From Pseudoips prasinana (taxonomy: Eukaryota; Arthropoda; Insecta; Lepidoptera; Nolidae), in contig OX621238.1 of assembly GCA_951640165.1 (NCBI GenBank), forward strand, positions 24,018,001-24,082,000: a stretch of DNA of 64,000 nt. The letters are read 5' to 3'. Under the pieces are notes generated by a model, which ran no database searches, had not been told where the DNA came from, and worked only from the letters and a program-made list of their open reading frames with translations. Shown piece after piece: positions 19,191 to 31,350 of this stretch. Position 1 is the first letter of the stretch; each line of letters opens with the position of its first letter. Position numbers and translations under genes: made by a program.

Positions 19191-21501
19191 CGAGGTTCGG
19201 TAGCTGGAAGTAACTACATTACGGATTGCTAACCGCACGGAGTACCGTAAACCGTGATTATCCAATTTGTTTCACCTACAAAAAGCAGCAATTTATGAAA
19301 CCCGTATGAACAACTGACAATTTTTTTTCGGCTTTTCCAGGATTCCATACTAAATAGAAAAGAACTCTTGATGGTCGATCTAGATGAGAAAAGTGCCGTA
19401 CAAAGACGGAGTATAAATGACTCAACTTCTGTTCATAACTGCGAGAAAGTTATAGAGATAAATTGAGTTTATAGAGAAATGTGGATTTGAGCGGTGTATT
19501 ATAATATGTTTGGGCATATAAATACCAATAAAAACATCAATTACTTGGTAATCAAAGATAACTTACAAATATGAATTATTCTGGTAAAACTAGTCAACCA
19601 AATATATGTCTTAAATATAATAAATTATTCTTAGAAATAAAAACGATTTCTTCACGCATAAAGGGACTAGCGTATTTTGAAACTAGCAATTCAGTCCTTA
19701 TTATGACATTTTTTATTCTCAAAGAAAGCTGAAGTTTACTCATTTATTTATTTATTTTTATAATTTTTATTTAATTAGCTACGATCTGCACAAGAAGAGT
19801 TCTCTTTGATCTGAAACGTATCTATTCCAGCAATGCATTTGTGTCACACTAATTCTAAATGATTAGTTGAAGTTAAAACGACGCACTTCCAAGTACTAAC
19901 GGTATTTTTAAATGGTCTGGTTATATGAGGCACCAACTTCTATCCGAAACGTTAAGAACTTTGTTAACCTAACCTCGTATAGTAAGAAAATATTTGTAAT
20001 ATATGCAAAATATAAAAAGGAAAGTAGGAGGTGAAAATATTGAAATGTGGGTATCGGACCTAAGCCAAAGTTTTGCGATATCTTTGGTCAATTTAACTAA
20101 TGATTAAAATCCAATTAATTTAATCATCATGTCAGACGAAAGACGTCTACTGTTAGACAAGAGCTGTCCCCGTGGATCTTGGTGTGATATGCCATAACCA
20201 CGAAGCTTGGTAGACTGTTTGTTGACTGCAGTATATCATAAAGAGATCCTGCTGTTCCTCGGGATGATCTTCTATTACAAATGATCGCTATCTATCACAC
20301 CGACATATTACTATTCTTCGTCGACATTAGTGTCCGTGATTGAAATCCAATCCGGAACATAATTCATGACATGGCAACCTGGACCGGTGGTGTTGCACGC
20401 TCCTCAAGGCACGGAAAACAGTCCATGGCCCAATTTCTTCTCTTTCTTGAAATATCATTTTTGATACACAGTTTTGTTTAGTGCAGAATTGCAACCCTCA
20501 AACTCCTTATGTACAAAGGCCGCACTCCACCGCTAACACCGCTCAGACACCGCGAGATAAAAATTATCTGCTGTATACATACATGTAACAAACCAAACGA
20601 TGTTAGCATATGATTTTGCTGATGTTGTGTACCAGATGAAGTATCAAATGCCGGTCAATTATCCTGATCCTTTTAGGCGTTAATCGATATCTCAAGAGTC
20701 GTTATCGGCTGAGTGTCTACTCATCACTAAGTGAAGCTTTCTTTGCTACGCCATTACACTTGATCTATATGGCAGTGATCTGTCCTTATTTATTTGTGAT
20801 CGTAATGTCATTTAGAAGGTTTTATTTTAAATTTGTAGTATTAATACCAAACTGCAATACCTACACCATTTTGTAAAATTATAATTATTTCTTGGCGTAC
20901 CTCCCTGTACCTTTTATAAATGCGACTATATATGTTTTTTTACCGTTTTTTAAAAACAAATCATGAAAAATATCTTTTGAATGGTCCTATATATTTAAAA
21001 GTTGGAGTCGGATATTTATTTTTGTAACTAGTGCAGTTAATATTGAATGTTTCTAAATAATAATCAAAGCTCACTAGTAGTAATCAAGCCAAAAGCAGAG
21101 CAACAAATACAAAAGAAAGATTTTGGAATCTTATAAGGAACAAAACAGTATAAAGGTCCGTTCTTTTGAAAAAGTTACAAATTGAGTTTCTACTCATTTT
21201 AAAATACATTATCAACGATGCCTCGAAGGTCATCGAACAAGGTCCAATAAAGCTGGTCCAATCAAAGCCCTTAAAAGCTAGAATCCAAGTATGCCTTAGC
21301 CTATGGGTTAGAAAAGTAGGGAAAAATTTTAATTCTGCTCCTGTGACACCATTTATGTATTGCATGTTCTATTAAATACCATATATTGAAAGTCGACAGG
21401 AGCCTGCATTAATTAAATTATTATATTACCTAAACCTACCTACGTAGGTATACTTTTATTGTTTTACAAGGTTTAATTAATCAGTAGTGGTAATAAATTC
21501 A
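19191..21501. other. Non-coding stretch with faint LINE-tail similarity
   Basis: Near 20130-20210 the words ATCATGTCAGACGAAAGACG, CTACTGTTAGACAA recall the reversed (ATG)n LINE tail seen at 37430. Otherwise nothing is recognised. Short ORFs at 21084-21375 overlap on both strands and look random. Confidence 0.5.
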
Positions 21502-21549
21502 TAGTGTAAAGACTATGATAGGTGTAGACCTATCATAGTCGTTACACTA
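21502..21549. repeat. Short perfect-type hairpin
   Basis: The left arm TAGTGTAAAGACTATGATAG pairs with the right arm CTATCATAGTCGTTACACTA, with one mismatch and a loop of about 8 nt. It could be a relic of a small MITE or a foldable transcript. Confidence 0.7.
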
Positions 21550-23840
21550 CGTTAAATTTTATATTATCATTTTAACTTTTTGAGAATAATCGTTGCCACA
21601 GACACACCCCAGACCGATTTTAGAAGGATTCCATTTTTCCTTTTGAAGGTATAGGAAAGGTTCTCCTACTCAATCGTGTAAACCTCTTCTTCGCACTTCC
21701 TCAATTGTCGCATAATAAATTGAAGTTTAAGGAAAAACACTTACTTAATAGGGGTTAGGGAAAATCTTCGATTGGGTCGGCTCTTTTACACCAAGTTATT
21801 TAATTTTATCCAGTATACTTAAATGTAAAAGCCATTACTCTTTTTAAGTAAAATACCTAGCACTTATTGAGTGGGCCGTGTGGTAACTTTTACCTTTGTA
21901 TTTGTTGTTACATAGAAACATTTGTTTTAATAGCCTTACAATTGTCGTTTCGCCACACTATAGTGATGGGTGAGAGAAGAACTTTACCTGATAACAATGT
22001 TAATGAAATCTAAGAGTTACCCTGTCTCGGAAGATTTATTAAAAGCAGAGTTAGTTTTGTTTACACAATATACGCTTACATATATGAATTCTGTGGTTAA
22101 ATAATGCAAACTGTTTGGTTGGGCTAGTCATGGGTTGCATAAAGCTTTGTGTTAAAAATTGAGCGGTGTTCCGTGCCTTGGAGATTGGCTAAGTAATTTG
22201 TTCGACCTTTTTTGTCACAAGAACATCTGTTACATTGTACCTGACCGAATTTCGGTTACAGCGAATAATGACAACGAAGACACAGATTTACTCTCTATAC
22301 TTTACTTACTTTCCTCCCTCGCTCTCAAAATAAGATGTGCCGGTAATCTGACATGATAGATAAGGTGAAAAAGCAACAACTTACTGAAACAGGTACTGAC
22401 TTCAGGCTGATACTGAAACCGAATCTTGATGATTATTAAAAACTGTTTCAAGAAAAGTGTAATTCATCAAATAACAAACATTATGTATGGAGGCTTAGGT
22501 TAGTATTGATAGAATCTTATCCCACGATAAACTGTAGAAATCTGATTACTGACATTGAAAAGTGTTACCTATACCTATTGATTCGTCTAATATCAAAATA
22601 GCGAACGAGATATCTACGTCTAGTATTCTGGGCCTTTAATATTGAACTTGTCATTATTTAAATGCTGATCATCAAAAAATGCCATGGATTGAAAATGGGA
22701 ACAATATTTGGATGTTTTGTAAGACTAATATATTGCAAATACAATATTGATTTCAATCAGGAAAACATTTTAAATAGGTCTTTTGACAGTATATGAATCC
22801 TAGCCTAAATCTTTCCGCAGTTCGATTGTCTAGTTAACTAACTTCTGACTTGACTAACGAACGGCAGGTGGAATCCAGGTTATCTTTCGTCAAATCAAAA
22901 TTCAAAATTCGAATTTAGAATATAAATACGAGTAACGTATTCGTTGAAATCAAAACAAGCATGAACAGTTTTTTAAATGACAGAAAAATACGTTTTACTG
23001 AATACTTACTTGTTTAATTCGAGTGTAGACAACAAAAAATACTGGGTAATCATTAACTCAGTATCACGGAGCTACTATCATCGTCAAAGCAATGAAATGT
23101 CCACTTAGATAAGATTGCAGATCACGTAAAGGTACTATACCATCAAAAACCCCAATCAAACTGACGGAAAAAGAAAATAAAGAGCAAAAAATGGCAGAGC
23201 TTTCATTAAACTGCTACATTTTTAGTGAGTGAATGGCTGTCTAAAAATTCCTTTGGCCCGTCTCTTTTTGGCTTTACTAAATGAAATTTCTTTTCGATTG
23301 TCATTTATAAGCTCAAAAGGGCTTTCTTTATTGTTTTTGTAACCTTTTCCCAACTGTTGTAACTCCAGTGATAATATACTTTACTATCTTCCGCCGGTGC
23401 CTTCGCCCGCGTTGTATATTTGATAAACATGATTAAATTGTTGGCATACTTAAGAAAATAAAACCAGTACAGACAGTGTCTATGAGCAATGTATGGTTAA
23501 CAGTGTAAGCATGTGTATGTGGCAAAATTTAAAAAAAGAATTGATTCTATTTTATAATATTACTATTTAATTTTTTTTAACGTATTAACGATGCCTATCA
23601 TAGTTCTAAAACTCATTCGAAATTTTATTCAACAGTCAACAAAAATGAATACTCTTTACATTATTTGTTTATCATTCATTCAATCTGCATATCTGTCGTA
23701 CTCATCGTGATACGGCAACGAATTCAACAAATTTATGAAAATTTGTTCAATTATTTCCGATGAATACGGCAGTAGCACAAAGAGCAGTGACAATTTTGCT
23801 ATTGCGCTTTTTGCGCCACCATGCCTTTTGCACCACCATA
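21550..23840. other. Non-coding stretch
   Basis: No gene, SINE or transposon end is recognised in 2.3 kb. The sequence is AT-rich throughout. Confidence 0.55.
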
Positions 23841-23981
23841 GTACAGACGCCAGCACATCAAGCTGCCCCAATCTGTCAAATTTCCCCAATTGAAAGTGAA
23901 ACTTATGCTTATGTGATAAAGTTGAAAATCGATAAAAGAAATTTGTCGGATTGGGGTAGGTGGATGTGCTGGCCTCTGTAC
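23841..23981. mobile_element. 141-bp MITE, copy 1
   Basis: The terminal inverted repeats GTACAGACGCCAGCACATCA and the right-end complement GTACAGAGGCCAGCACATCC extend inward through CCCCAATC, giving about 40-bp TIRs around a palindromic core. No ORF belongs to it. It is the same length as the copy at 25206-25346. Confidence 0.82.
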
Positions 23982-25205
23982 AGTCAACGCCACATTGATT
24001 TAGATATATACTTTGGCCTAGACAGCATATTTTTTTACCAACATCAAAATACGAAGGTTATATATTCCACTGTAAGTACTCAATGTATAATGTATACTAA
24101 GAAATAAAGAATTTATTATTATTTTGTAGACTTATTAGTCTATTTTAAATGTATGTTTCGCGATTAGGTACTTCATTGTTTGTAAACCTTTTCAGATGAT
24201 TCATACCAAGTCACAATCGGAATTAGTATTTGTATAGAAATATTTAAATTCAGTTGTAAATTTTAATATTTAAATTTAAATTCAGTATTTTTAAAGGATG
24301 AATTATCAGGCACGCAATAATTCGTGTAAGTGTATCCACTAATTTTACGTCGGCTGTACAAAGCGCATCATTACAGTAATTGTTGCTTTTTGTAATGATG
24401 TTCAATAAATAAGCAATCGTCACGCTATAAAGCAATAACAATAATTATTGTAAATAAATGCTATGAGACCTCGCGGAGCGATCAATCTTGCTATGTTATT
24501 TTCCTCTGGTTGACTTAGTTGGAACTTAAGGTGAGTGACTAAAATAGCGTGTCGAGCGCTGAGTCAAGGAGTGGGAATAAAGCTAGTTTTTGCAATTGGA
24601 GCCTTTATTGACGTCGACAGTGACACTTGATGCAATACTAAGATTTCGGCACACACGTACACACGCACTTAGAATTCCGGTGACGAGCACTGTGCGTGAG
24701 TCCCGACGTACACAGTACACTTCTCTCTTGGACTAAACACTTGCAACTGTTTACTTTCCCAAATCAATTGCAATTTTTCAAGTTTACTTCTTCCTCTTAA
24801 TTTGCCTTCGATTTCACTTGAATTATCACTCACTGTTCGGCTTCGATGTCTGCTATGTATACGCCTAAATGGTTCCAAATTTCAAACATTTCAAACGTCT
24901 TTAAATACTTTTGTCCTAGTCTTCACCAATCTCATTCTTTTCAGGAATTTCGTATTGAAGATCAAACCTCGAACGTGTTAGTAGGTTAGCAACACTTTCT
25001 TATAAGCAATGGACACGAACACTAATTTACAACTGGATACAAAGTTCAAAATACACCTATTGTATTTGGGAACTGGACGAGTTTGATCTGCAAGTTTGCA
25101 AAGCTTGTACAGCTAGTAGATATGAAAACAAAAAACAACTTGTGTTGTAGTCAAATAATTACATAAATAATAATATGAAGACGTGTTATTTTACGTATGT
25201 AGATC
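23982..25205. other. Non-coding stretch
   Basis: No gene recognised. Bases 24240-24290 are a short AATTTAAAT-rich tract. A minus-strand frame at 24669-24878 has no recognisable motif. Confidence 0.5.
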
Positions 25206-25346
25206 GTACAGACGCCAGCCCATCCAGCTACCACAATCTATCAAATTTCTTTTATAGGTTTTCTACTTTATCGCATAAACATAAGGTTTACTTTCAATTG
25301 GGGAAATTTGACAGATTGCGGTAACTTGAAGTGCTGGCGTCTGTAC
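25206..25346. mobile_element. 141-bp MITE, copy 2
   Basis: It starts GTACAGACGCCAGCCCATCC and ends GTGCTGGCGTCTGTAC. The interior lies in the opposite orientation to copy 1. Both copies are exactly 141 bp. Confidence 0.83.
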
Positions 25347-26425
25347 AATATTTGGAAATACTCTAGTCAACGTTTTTTAGAAGTGCTCGAGACGCGAGTA
25401 AACAGATCCTGAATGTGACAGACTACGAGTGAGGAAATACACAGTACAATCGTACTCTCAGTGTTTTTGAGATGTGTGGCAGTTTCAAGAGCTTTTCACT
25501 CCATTCTCATTCGTATACGATGACATGTAGGAGTCCAAATATAGAGAATAGTCAACTATCATGTACGCGTTAATAACAGTTACCCTGTTATTTCCTTGTT
25601 TTAATACTTTTATGTCATATAATAGGATAAAATTAGAGCTACATAAGAGGAGAAAACTAATTTTGTATGTCATTATATAATTTACAATTTAATTTTGCAA
25701 AATATTATTACCGGTTTTTGTAGTTGGAACAAATATTTTATTTAGTATGTGGGTATCATGCTGTATAACTTTGCTGCATAACTTTACTGACGCGTATTTT
25801 TTGCCGACCGTTCTATTTGTTCGTATAATTGTGTTTGTTGTGATCTTGTGTAAACTAATAATGATGGTCGCCGGGCCTCGCCGGAAAAGCTTCCCTTTAC
25901 TGAGGATGAACATTATCATATTTTCTTTTTGTGAATTTAATGAACATTCTGAGCAGCCAATTCCTTTTTCGTCACATTGAAATTTTCTTTGTCGTTCAAA
26001 GAAGTTTAGTAAGTGGTCACCAATTTTAGACAATTTGTGGTCTCAAATTGCCTAAAACGTATCATAGAAGTACACGTAAAGTATAACATACCCGTAAATG
26101 AATATTATTTATTATTAATTAAGCTACTGGTCGACGACTACACTATGGTTTTACGAATTAAAACTTCAGCTATTATTAAATTCGCCATACTGCAAGTATT
26201 TTTTAATAAACAATCATTAGATAATAACTTGTACGTTCAATTAAATTCCTCAATTATTACTGTTCCCACATCTGCCGCCGAATGGAATCTGGAAATTAAA
26301 TTTTAATTATTCCGTGAGCTTATTAATTATGCATGGCTTTTAGGAATATGAATTCTAGATAAAGTTAAGTACAATTAAAAGCCTTAGGTACAACGGGGTG
26401 AGCAATGTTCGGATTAAACCTACAT
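25347..26425. other. Non-coding stretch
   Basis: No gene recognised. Opposing short frames at 25689-26033 and 25747-25980 cover the same bases and have no motif. Confidence 0.5.
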
Positions 26426-26428
26426 TAT

Positions 26429-26430
<2 letters not shown>

Positions 26431-26491
<61 letters not shown>
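26431..26491 (+). repeat. 61-nt poly-T tract at LINE 5' end
   Basis: An uninterrupted run of 61 T residues separates TATAG (26426-26430) from the LINE 5' UTR. Because TATAGTT recurs after the LINE tail (31244-31250), most of the T tract appears to be inside the insertion. Confidence 0.9.
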
Positions 26492-26496
<5 letters not shown>

Positions 26497-26679
26497 GGGT
26501 AGTTGTGGCAAGCAGTAGGAAAAAATTGTGCTCTGTATTTTATTGTAATTTAAATTATTTATTTCATTAATTTTAATGTGCAAATGCTAAAATATTAATA
26601 TCAAAGTGACCCACCTGCCAGTTAAATAAGAAGTTTAACTTAATTTCCACAACAACACTAGATAAATTGTGACTTAGAA

Positions 26680-27426
26680 ATGGCAGTCACAGTACAAGAT
26701 TCTGTGTCCAGTTTAAGAGAGGAGTTTTATAAAAAGTGTGCCAGTGTTGAAGAACAGCTGCAAAAGGCATCATCAAGTAAGGATACAGCTACTGTTGGTA
26801 CAATAGCAGCTGACTTTGGGGCTTTCAAACAGCAGTTCCTGAGAACACTTGAAATCTTGCAGAAACAGGTAGATATACTGGCTCGCAATATTGATAATCT
26901 TGAGATGAAAGGACGACGAAAGATTCTTTTGGTACATGGAATCACCGAAAACAAGGATGAGGACGTAGTGAAGACAGTTGCGGAAGTCGTTTCTTCTCAG
27001 CTTGACATTTCCGATTTCACGGCCAAGGACATTAGACGGTGCCATCGCATGGGTCGTCATAGTGGATCCTCAAGACCTCGGCCAATTTTGTGTAAATTTG
27101 AAACCATGGCACTCCGAGATAAGGCCTGGTTCTCTAAAACGAAATTGAAGGGTACGGGAGTAACCATTTCAGAGTTTCTTACAAAAACTCGGCACTCAGC
27201 GTTTGTTTTGGGCCGTGAGACATTCGGCTTGTCGAAATGCTTTTCTAAAGGTGGCCAGGTCTTCATAATTGATGAGGATAATGCACGCCACCGTGTCACT
27301 ACAGTACAGGATGTGTATAACATCGCAAAAGCTTCCAAGTCATCGAGCACGGACGTCTCAAAACAACCAGAGGTCGGTAAACCTATAACGCAAAGGCCAA
27401 AAAGAAATGCGGTCGCAAAAAAGTGA
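26680..27426 (+). CDS. LINE ORF1: coiled coil plus L1-ORF1-like RNA-binding domain (248 aa)
   Basis: This is probably the RNA chaperone or coat protein of the LINE. Residues 1-80 are helical with heptad-like spacing (SSLREEFYKK through LEILQKQVDILARNIDNLE), suggesting a trimerising coiled coil. Residues about 83-165 read like the RRM of L1-type ORF1 proteins: RRKILLVHGI, then DIRRCHRMGRHS, RPRPILCKFE and LKGTGVTISEFLTKTR. The C-terminal part contains FGLSKCFSKGGQVFIID, matching the usual C-terminal domain order, and a basic Lys/Arg tail. The ATG at 26680 follows a 188-bp leader. The frame is uninterrupted, and ORF2 starts 567 bp downstream. Confidence 0.82.
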   Translation: MAVTVQDSVSSLREEFYKKCASVEEQLQKASSSKDTATVGTIAADFGAFKQQFLRTLEILQKQVDILARNIDNLEMKGRRKILLVHGITENKDEDVVKTVAEVVSSQLDISDFTAKDIRRCHRMGRHSGSSRPRPILCKFETMALRDKAWFSKTKLKGTGVTISEFLTKTRHSAFVLGRETFGLSKCFSKGGQVFIIDEDNARHRVTTVQDVYNIAKASKSSSTDVSKQPEVGKPITQRPKRNAVAKK

Positions 27427-27993
27427 AATCTTCCTGGTAAACATTATTTTCTAATTCTTTTTACGCATCCTCATGAAAACTAAACATTAATTATTTGTAC
27501 ATTGTTGTCATTTCACGTAAATTGTCAGTGACTATATAATGTTATGTCATTTCATCTATTCTTTTGTTGCATTTTCTTTGTCTATGAACGCATGCAATGG
27601 GGTGAATGGAAACAGTAATTATTTATTTATTTTTGCTGATGGATGATTACTGCGTAATATTCTACGTAATGTGGTCATACTTTTATTGGCAACGTAATAA
27701 AATACATAACAAATTATATAAGTCTCTCTTAGCATTGTATAATATTGTTAAAATTCTTGTTATTTGCTCTTTTCTTTGCTTTTTTGTTGTTAGTTTTAGT
27801 AAAATCGGGTTAATAGTTTCTATTTACCTTGTTGATTAGTATTTATTATTTTTAATATTTATAATTTGCCTGTTAATTTATTTATTGTTATTCCTTGACA
27901 CTGGCAGGTGGATATTTTATTTTGATATTTTTTTTTTTTGGAGAAAATTGATAAAATTATAGTTTTACTGTTAAAACTATTTAAATTAAATAT

Positions 27994-30918
27994 ATGTTGG
28001 AGTCTGATTACGAAAGCGATACTGATAGTTTTTTTTCAGCAGATAGTGATGCTAGCTTCGTTTCAATTCCATCTCTTGGTGAGACTCTTGTGTCTCATTT
28101 TTCTGATGTTCCTAAGAATTTCAATGTTGTCCACATAAATGCCCAAAGCATTCCGGCACACTTTCCCGATTTGCTGGCAAACTTTGACTGTAAGAATATC
28201 CATGCTATTTTAATATCGGAATCGTGGTTAAAACCATGCCTCCCATCTGTGGCGTATACTTTACCAGGCTATAGTCTTATACGCAATGACCGTGTGGTTG
28301 GGGCTGGTGGTGGCGTAGCAATATATCTACGCAATTTCATAAATTTTAAAATAGTCGATGTGTCACCACAACCGCCTCTGCCAAACGCCGGTGAACACCT
28401 TTTTATTGAGGTTGAACTGCACCACACGAGGTTATTACTTGGTGTTTACTATTGCCCATCTCTCCGCATCAATTACTTCTCTTCTCTTGAAACACTTCTT
28501 ATTAATCTTACTCCGTCTTACAGTCATACTATTCTAATGGGTGATTTTAATACCTGCCTTCTCAAAAAGGACTCCCGTGCTTCTACTCTTTTGTCAGTTT
28601 TTGAATCTATTAATCTTTGCTGTCTCCCACTAAGTGCAACTCACCATTTTCCTAACTCTGTTCCATCATTACTTGATCTCATTTTCATTTCATCTAGTGA
28701 TCATGTCGCTAAGCATGGCCAATGCCCAGCTGATGCGTTTTCGTACCATGATCTAATTTTTACTTCTTATGAAGTTCGCCCTCCCAAAGCTAAGTCGAAA
28801 TATCTTCTACAGCGCAATTTTAGTGGTATGAATGTTGAAAATCTTTTAGAATCGGCTCGTAGTATTGATTGGAGTTCAGTGTTTGAAACTAACATCATTG
28901 ATGATAAGGTTACAATCTTCAATAACAAGCTCATTCAACTCTACGACATACATGCCCCTATACGAACAATAAAAATAAAACATCTTCCAGCGCCGTGGTT
29001 GACCGACAACATCAGAAAGATCATGGCTCGAAAGGTTGTGGCAAAGCAGAGATTTAAGTGCAAACCAACGGCAATTAATCGGGAAAAATATATGGAGATT
29101 CGGAATAACTGCAACAAGATGTGTAGGAGCGCCCAACGCCAAAATATCCACAAATCCGTTGAGAACGGTGAACCAGCTAAAATCTGGAAATTTCTAAGAT
29201 CACTAGGGGTTGGAAAGTGCCAAAATACACTTCCTACAACTTTGGATATTCACGCGCTTAATGCACATTTTTCCTCTTCAGCTGCATGTAACAGAACAGC
29301 TAAAGCAAACACTTTGACACATCTTTCAACACTTCCAACTCCTGATCATTCACCTTTTCTTTTTAATCAATTCACTACTTGTGATGTTAAGAAAAGCATT
29401 CTGTCTATAGCATCTAATGCTGTCGGTAGTGACAATGTCAGCCGTAATATGATCATTCCTATCCTTGATGAAATCCTTCACGTCATATGTCACATTCTTA
29501 ACCATTCTTTGTCCAGTGGATGCTTTCCTTCCTCATGGAAGGAAGCCCAGATTACTCCTATACCCAAAACCAAAAATCCTACCTCTTTTGCTGATTACCG
29601 TCCTATATCCATCCTCCCATTCCTCTCCAAAGTCCTTGAACGCCTGGTCCATGAACAGCTTCATTCCTTTGTTTGCAAAAATAGTCTCCTAAATCCAATG
29701 CAATCCGGTTTTCGTCCTAGTCATAGTACTGTCACAGCCCTGGTCACTATTACGGAAGACATTAGGAGTGCTATGGAGAATGGAAATCTTACAGTTCTTC
29801 TCCTATTAGATTTTAGTAATGCATTTAATACTGTGGATTTCGACATTCTTCTTGGCATTCTGGCCACTCTGAACATATCTCCAATAGTGATTGATTGGTT
29901 TCGCACCTACCTGTTTGGTCGCCGGCAACGAGTCCGTATTGATGACTCTTTGTCTTCGTGGTGCAACACACTAGCCGGTGTACCGCAGGGTGGCGTTTTA
30001 TCTCCATTGCTTTTTGCTATTTTTATTAATTCAATTTCAAATAACCTTTCTTCCTCCTATCATCTTTATGCAGACGATCTCCAAATATATTACCACTCTC
30101 CACCTGCAAACCTGCCAGATGCTATCAGAATAATCAACTCTGATTTATCTCGCATTGGGGAATGGAGTCATAACTTTGGTCTGAAGATTAATCCGTCAAA
30201 GACGCAAGCTGTTATCATCGGCAGCTCTCGAATGGTGACTAGGATAGACATGTCCCAAATTCCCCAAATTACATTTGAAGGTACTGTTATCCCGTATAAA
30301 GATACTGTTAAGAATTTGGGGATAGTAATAGATAGTACTTTATCCTGGGGCCCACAACTGAAGACGGTTAGCCGAAGGTTATTTGCGTCAGCAGGCTCAC
30401 TTAGGCGTCTACGCAACTTTCTCCCTATTACCACTAAAATTGCGCTTGCTCAATCGCTTCTCCTACCAATCCTCGACTACGCTGATGTCAGCTATCTTAA
30501 TCTTACTGAAGAGCAACTCGATAAGCTTGAGCGACTTCAAAACTTTTGTATAAGATTCATATTTGGTCTTCGCAAATATGATCATGTATCCTCCTTTCGT
30601 ACTAAGCTCAAGTGGTTGCCAATTCGCCTTCGCCGGAATGCTCATATTCTTTCTTTGCTTTATAACATTCTCTTTAACCCTGCTACTCCTACATATCTTA
30701 AAGAACGCTTCGAGTTCCTTTGTGACACACATTTGCGATCCTTAAGATCATCAGAAAATTTAAAACTACATATCCCAGAGCACAAATCCATTTTTATGGG
30801 AAAATCGTTTAGTGTGCAGGCAGTTCGACTATGGAATGCCTTGCCTGTCGAAATTAAAAGTGCCCAGACAATATCAACTTTTAAAAAGCTGGTCAGAGAA
30901 CACTATTTGTCTGTATAA
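27994..30918 (+). CDS. LINE ORF2: APE endonuclease plus reverse transcriptase (974 aa)
   Basis: This is the full-length catalytic protein for target-primed reverse transcription. After an acidic leader, the APE endonuclease starts near residue 45 (VVHINAQSIPAHF), with ISESWL near 74, RNDRVVGAGGGVAIY near 97, MGDFN near 183 and a C-terminal SYHDLIF histidine motif near 250. The RT occupies about residues 490-760: ITPIPKTKNP, DYRPISILP, QSGFRPSHST, LLDFSNAFNTVD, AGVPQGGVLSPLLF and the catalytic YADD near residue 692. A basic C-terminal domain follows, ending with FSVQAVRLWNALP, a phrase typical of Jockey-superfamily ORF2 ends. The ATG at 27996-centred codon 27994 is the first in frame. No stop or frameshift is present over 974 codons. 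Confidence 0.92.
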   Translation: MLESDYESDTDSFFSADSDASFVSIPSLGETLVSHFSDVPKNFNVVHINAQSIPAHFPDLLANFDCKNIHAILISESWLKPCLPSVAYTLPGYSLIRNDRVVGAGGGVAIYLRNFINFKIVDVSPQPPLPNAGEHLFIEVELHHTRLLLGVYYCPSLRINYFSSLETLLINLTPSYSHTILMGDFNTCLLKKDSRASTLLSVFESINLCCLPLSATHHFPNSVPSLLDLIFISSSDHVAKHGQCPADAFSYHDLIFTSYEVRPPKAKSKYLLQRNFSGMNVENLLESARSIDWSSVFETNIIDDKVTIFNNKLIQLYDIHAPIRTIKIKHLPAPWLTDNIRKIMARKVVAKQRFKCKPTAINREKYMEIRNNCNKMCRSAQRQNIHKSVENGEPAKIWKFLRSLGVGKCQNTLPTTLDIHALNAHFSSSAACNRTAKANTLTHLSTLPTPDHSPFLFNQFTTCDVKKSILSIASNAVGSDNVSRNMIIPILDEILHVICHILNHSLSSGCFPSSWKEAQITPIPKTKNPTSFADYRPISILPFLSKVLERLVHEQLHSFVCKNSLLNPMQSGFRPSHSTVTALVTITEDIRSAMENGNLTVLLLLDFSNAFNTVDFDILLGILATLNISPIVIDWFRTYLFGRRQRVRIDDSLSSWCNTLAGVPQGGVLSPLLFAIFINSISNNLSSSYHLYADDLQIYYHSPPANLPDAIRIINSDLSRIGEWSHNFGLKINPSKTQAVIIGSSRMVTRIDMSQIPQITFEGTVIPYKDTVKNLGIVIDSTLSWGPQLKTVSRRLFASAGSLRRLRNFLPITTKIALAQSLLLPILDYADVSYLNLTEEQLDKLERLQNFCIRFIFGLRKYDHVSSFRTKLKWLPIRLRRNAHILSLLYNILFNPATPTYLKERFEFLCDTHLRSLRSSENLKLHIPEHKSIFMGKSFSVQAVRLWNALPVEIKSAQTISTFKKLVREHYLSV

Positions 30919-31350
30919 TTTATGGTACTACGTTAAATAAAGTATTTTTCTTATTTAGTTATTTAATTATGTTTATTTCACATTTCCATCTTTTTAACAG
31001 TAAATTTATTAAATCTTTTTTTTTTATTTATTTTATGGATATACCACAATTTTGGTGTATGTCTTGTTGCACACCTACTGCTATTAGTTATTGTTCAGCT
31101 CCTATCCATCCTAAGGTTGTCTGGAAGAGATCGCTTTATGCGATAAGACCGCCCTTTGTACAACTTGTTTATGTAATATCCTATAAAAATATGTATTCTT
31201 ATGGTGTACAATAAAGAGTATTCTATTCTATTCTATTCTATTCTATAGTTACCTCAACATTTTGTTTCTATATATTAATTTATAATGAGGAAAACTATGA
31301 CATAAGGATGATTTGGAACGAAAAGGCATAAATTATTTATCCTACTAATA

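Larger units (their letters stand above)
26433..31243 (+). mobile_element. Two-ORF APE-type LINE (Jockey superfamily), apparently intact
   Basis: The element has a 5' UTR (26492-26679), ORF1, a 567-bp spacer, a 974-codon ORF2, a 3' UTR with AATAAA at 31211 and a (TATTC)n tail to 31243. The putative target duplication TATAGTT lies on both sides. Neither ORF has a break, so this is a candidate for recent or current activity. ORF1 with an L1-like fold and this tail type suggest a Jockey-superfamily clade; I cannot place it further. Confidence 0.85.

Noticed and set aside
24473..24980. Possible LTR (AATAAA and GC-rich patch)
   Set aside because: No matching second copy, no TG/CA ends and no adjacent primer site could be seen.
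25689..26033. 114-codon minus-strand ORF
   Set aside because: It overlaps an opposite-strand frame of similar size, has no recognisable domain and is AT-driven.
27606..27839. Hydrophobic 77-codon ORF between the two LINE ORFs
   Set aside because: AT-rich DNA encodes Phe/Ile/Leu/Tyr-rich peptides by chance; there is no family resemblance and it lies in a LINE spacer.
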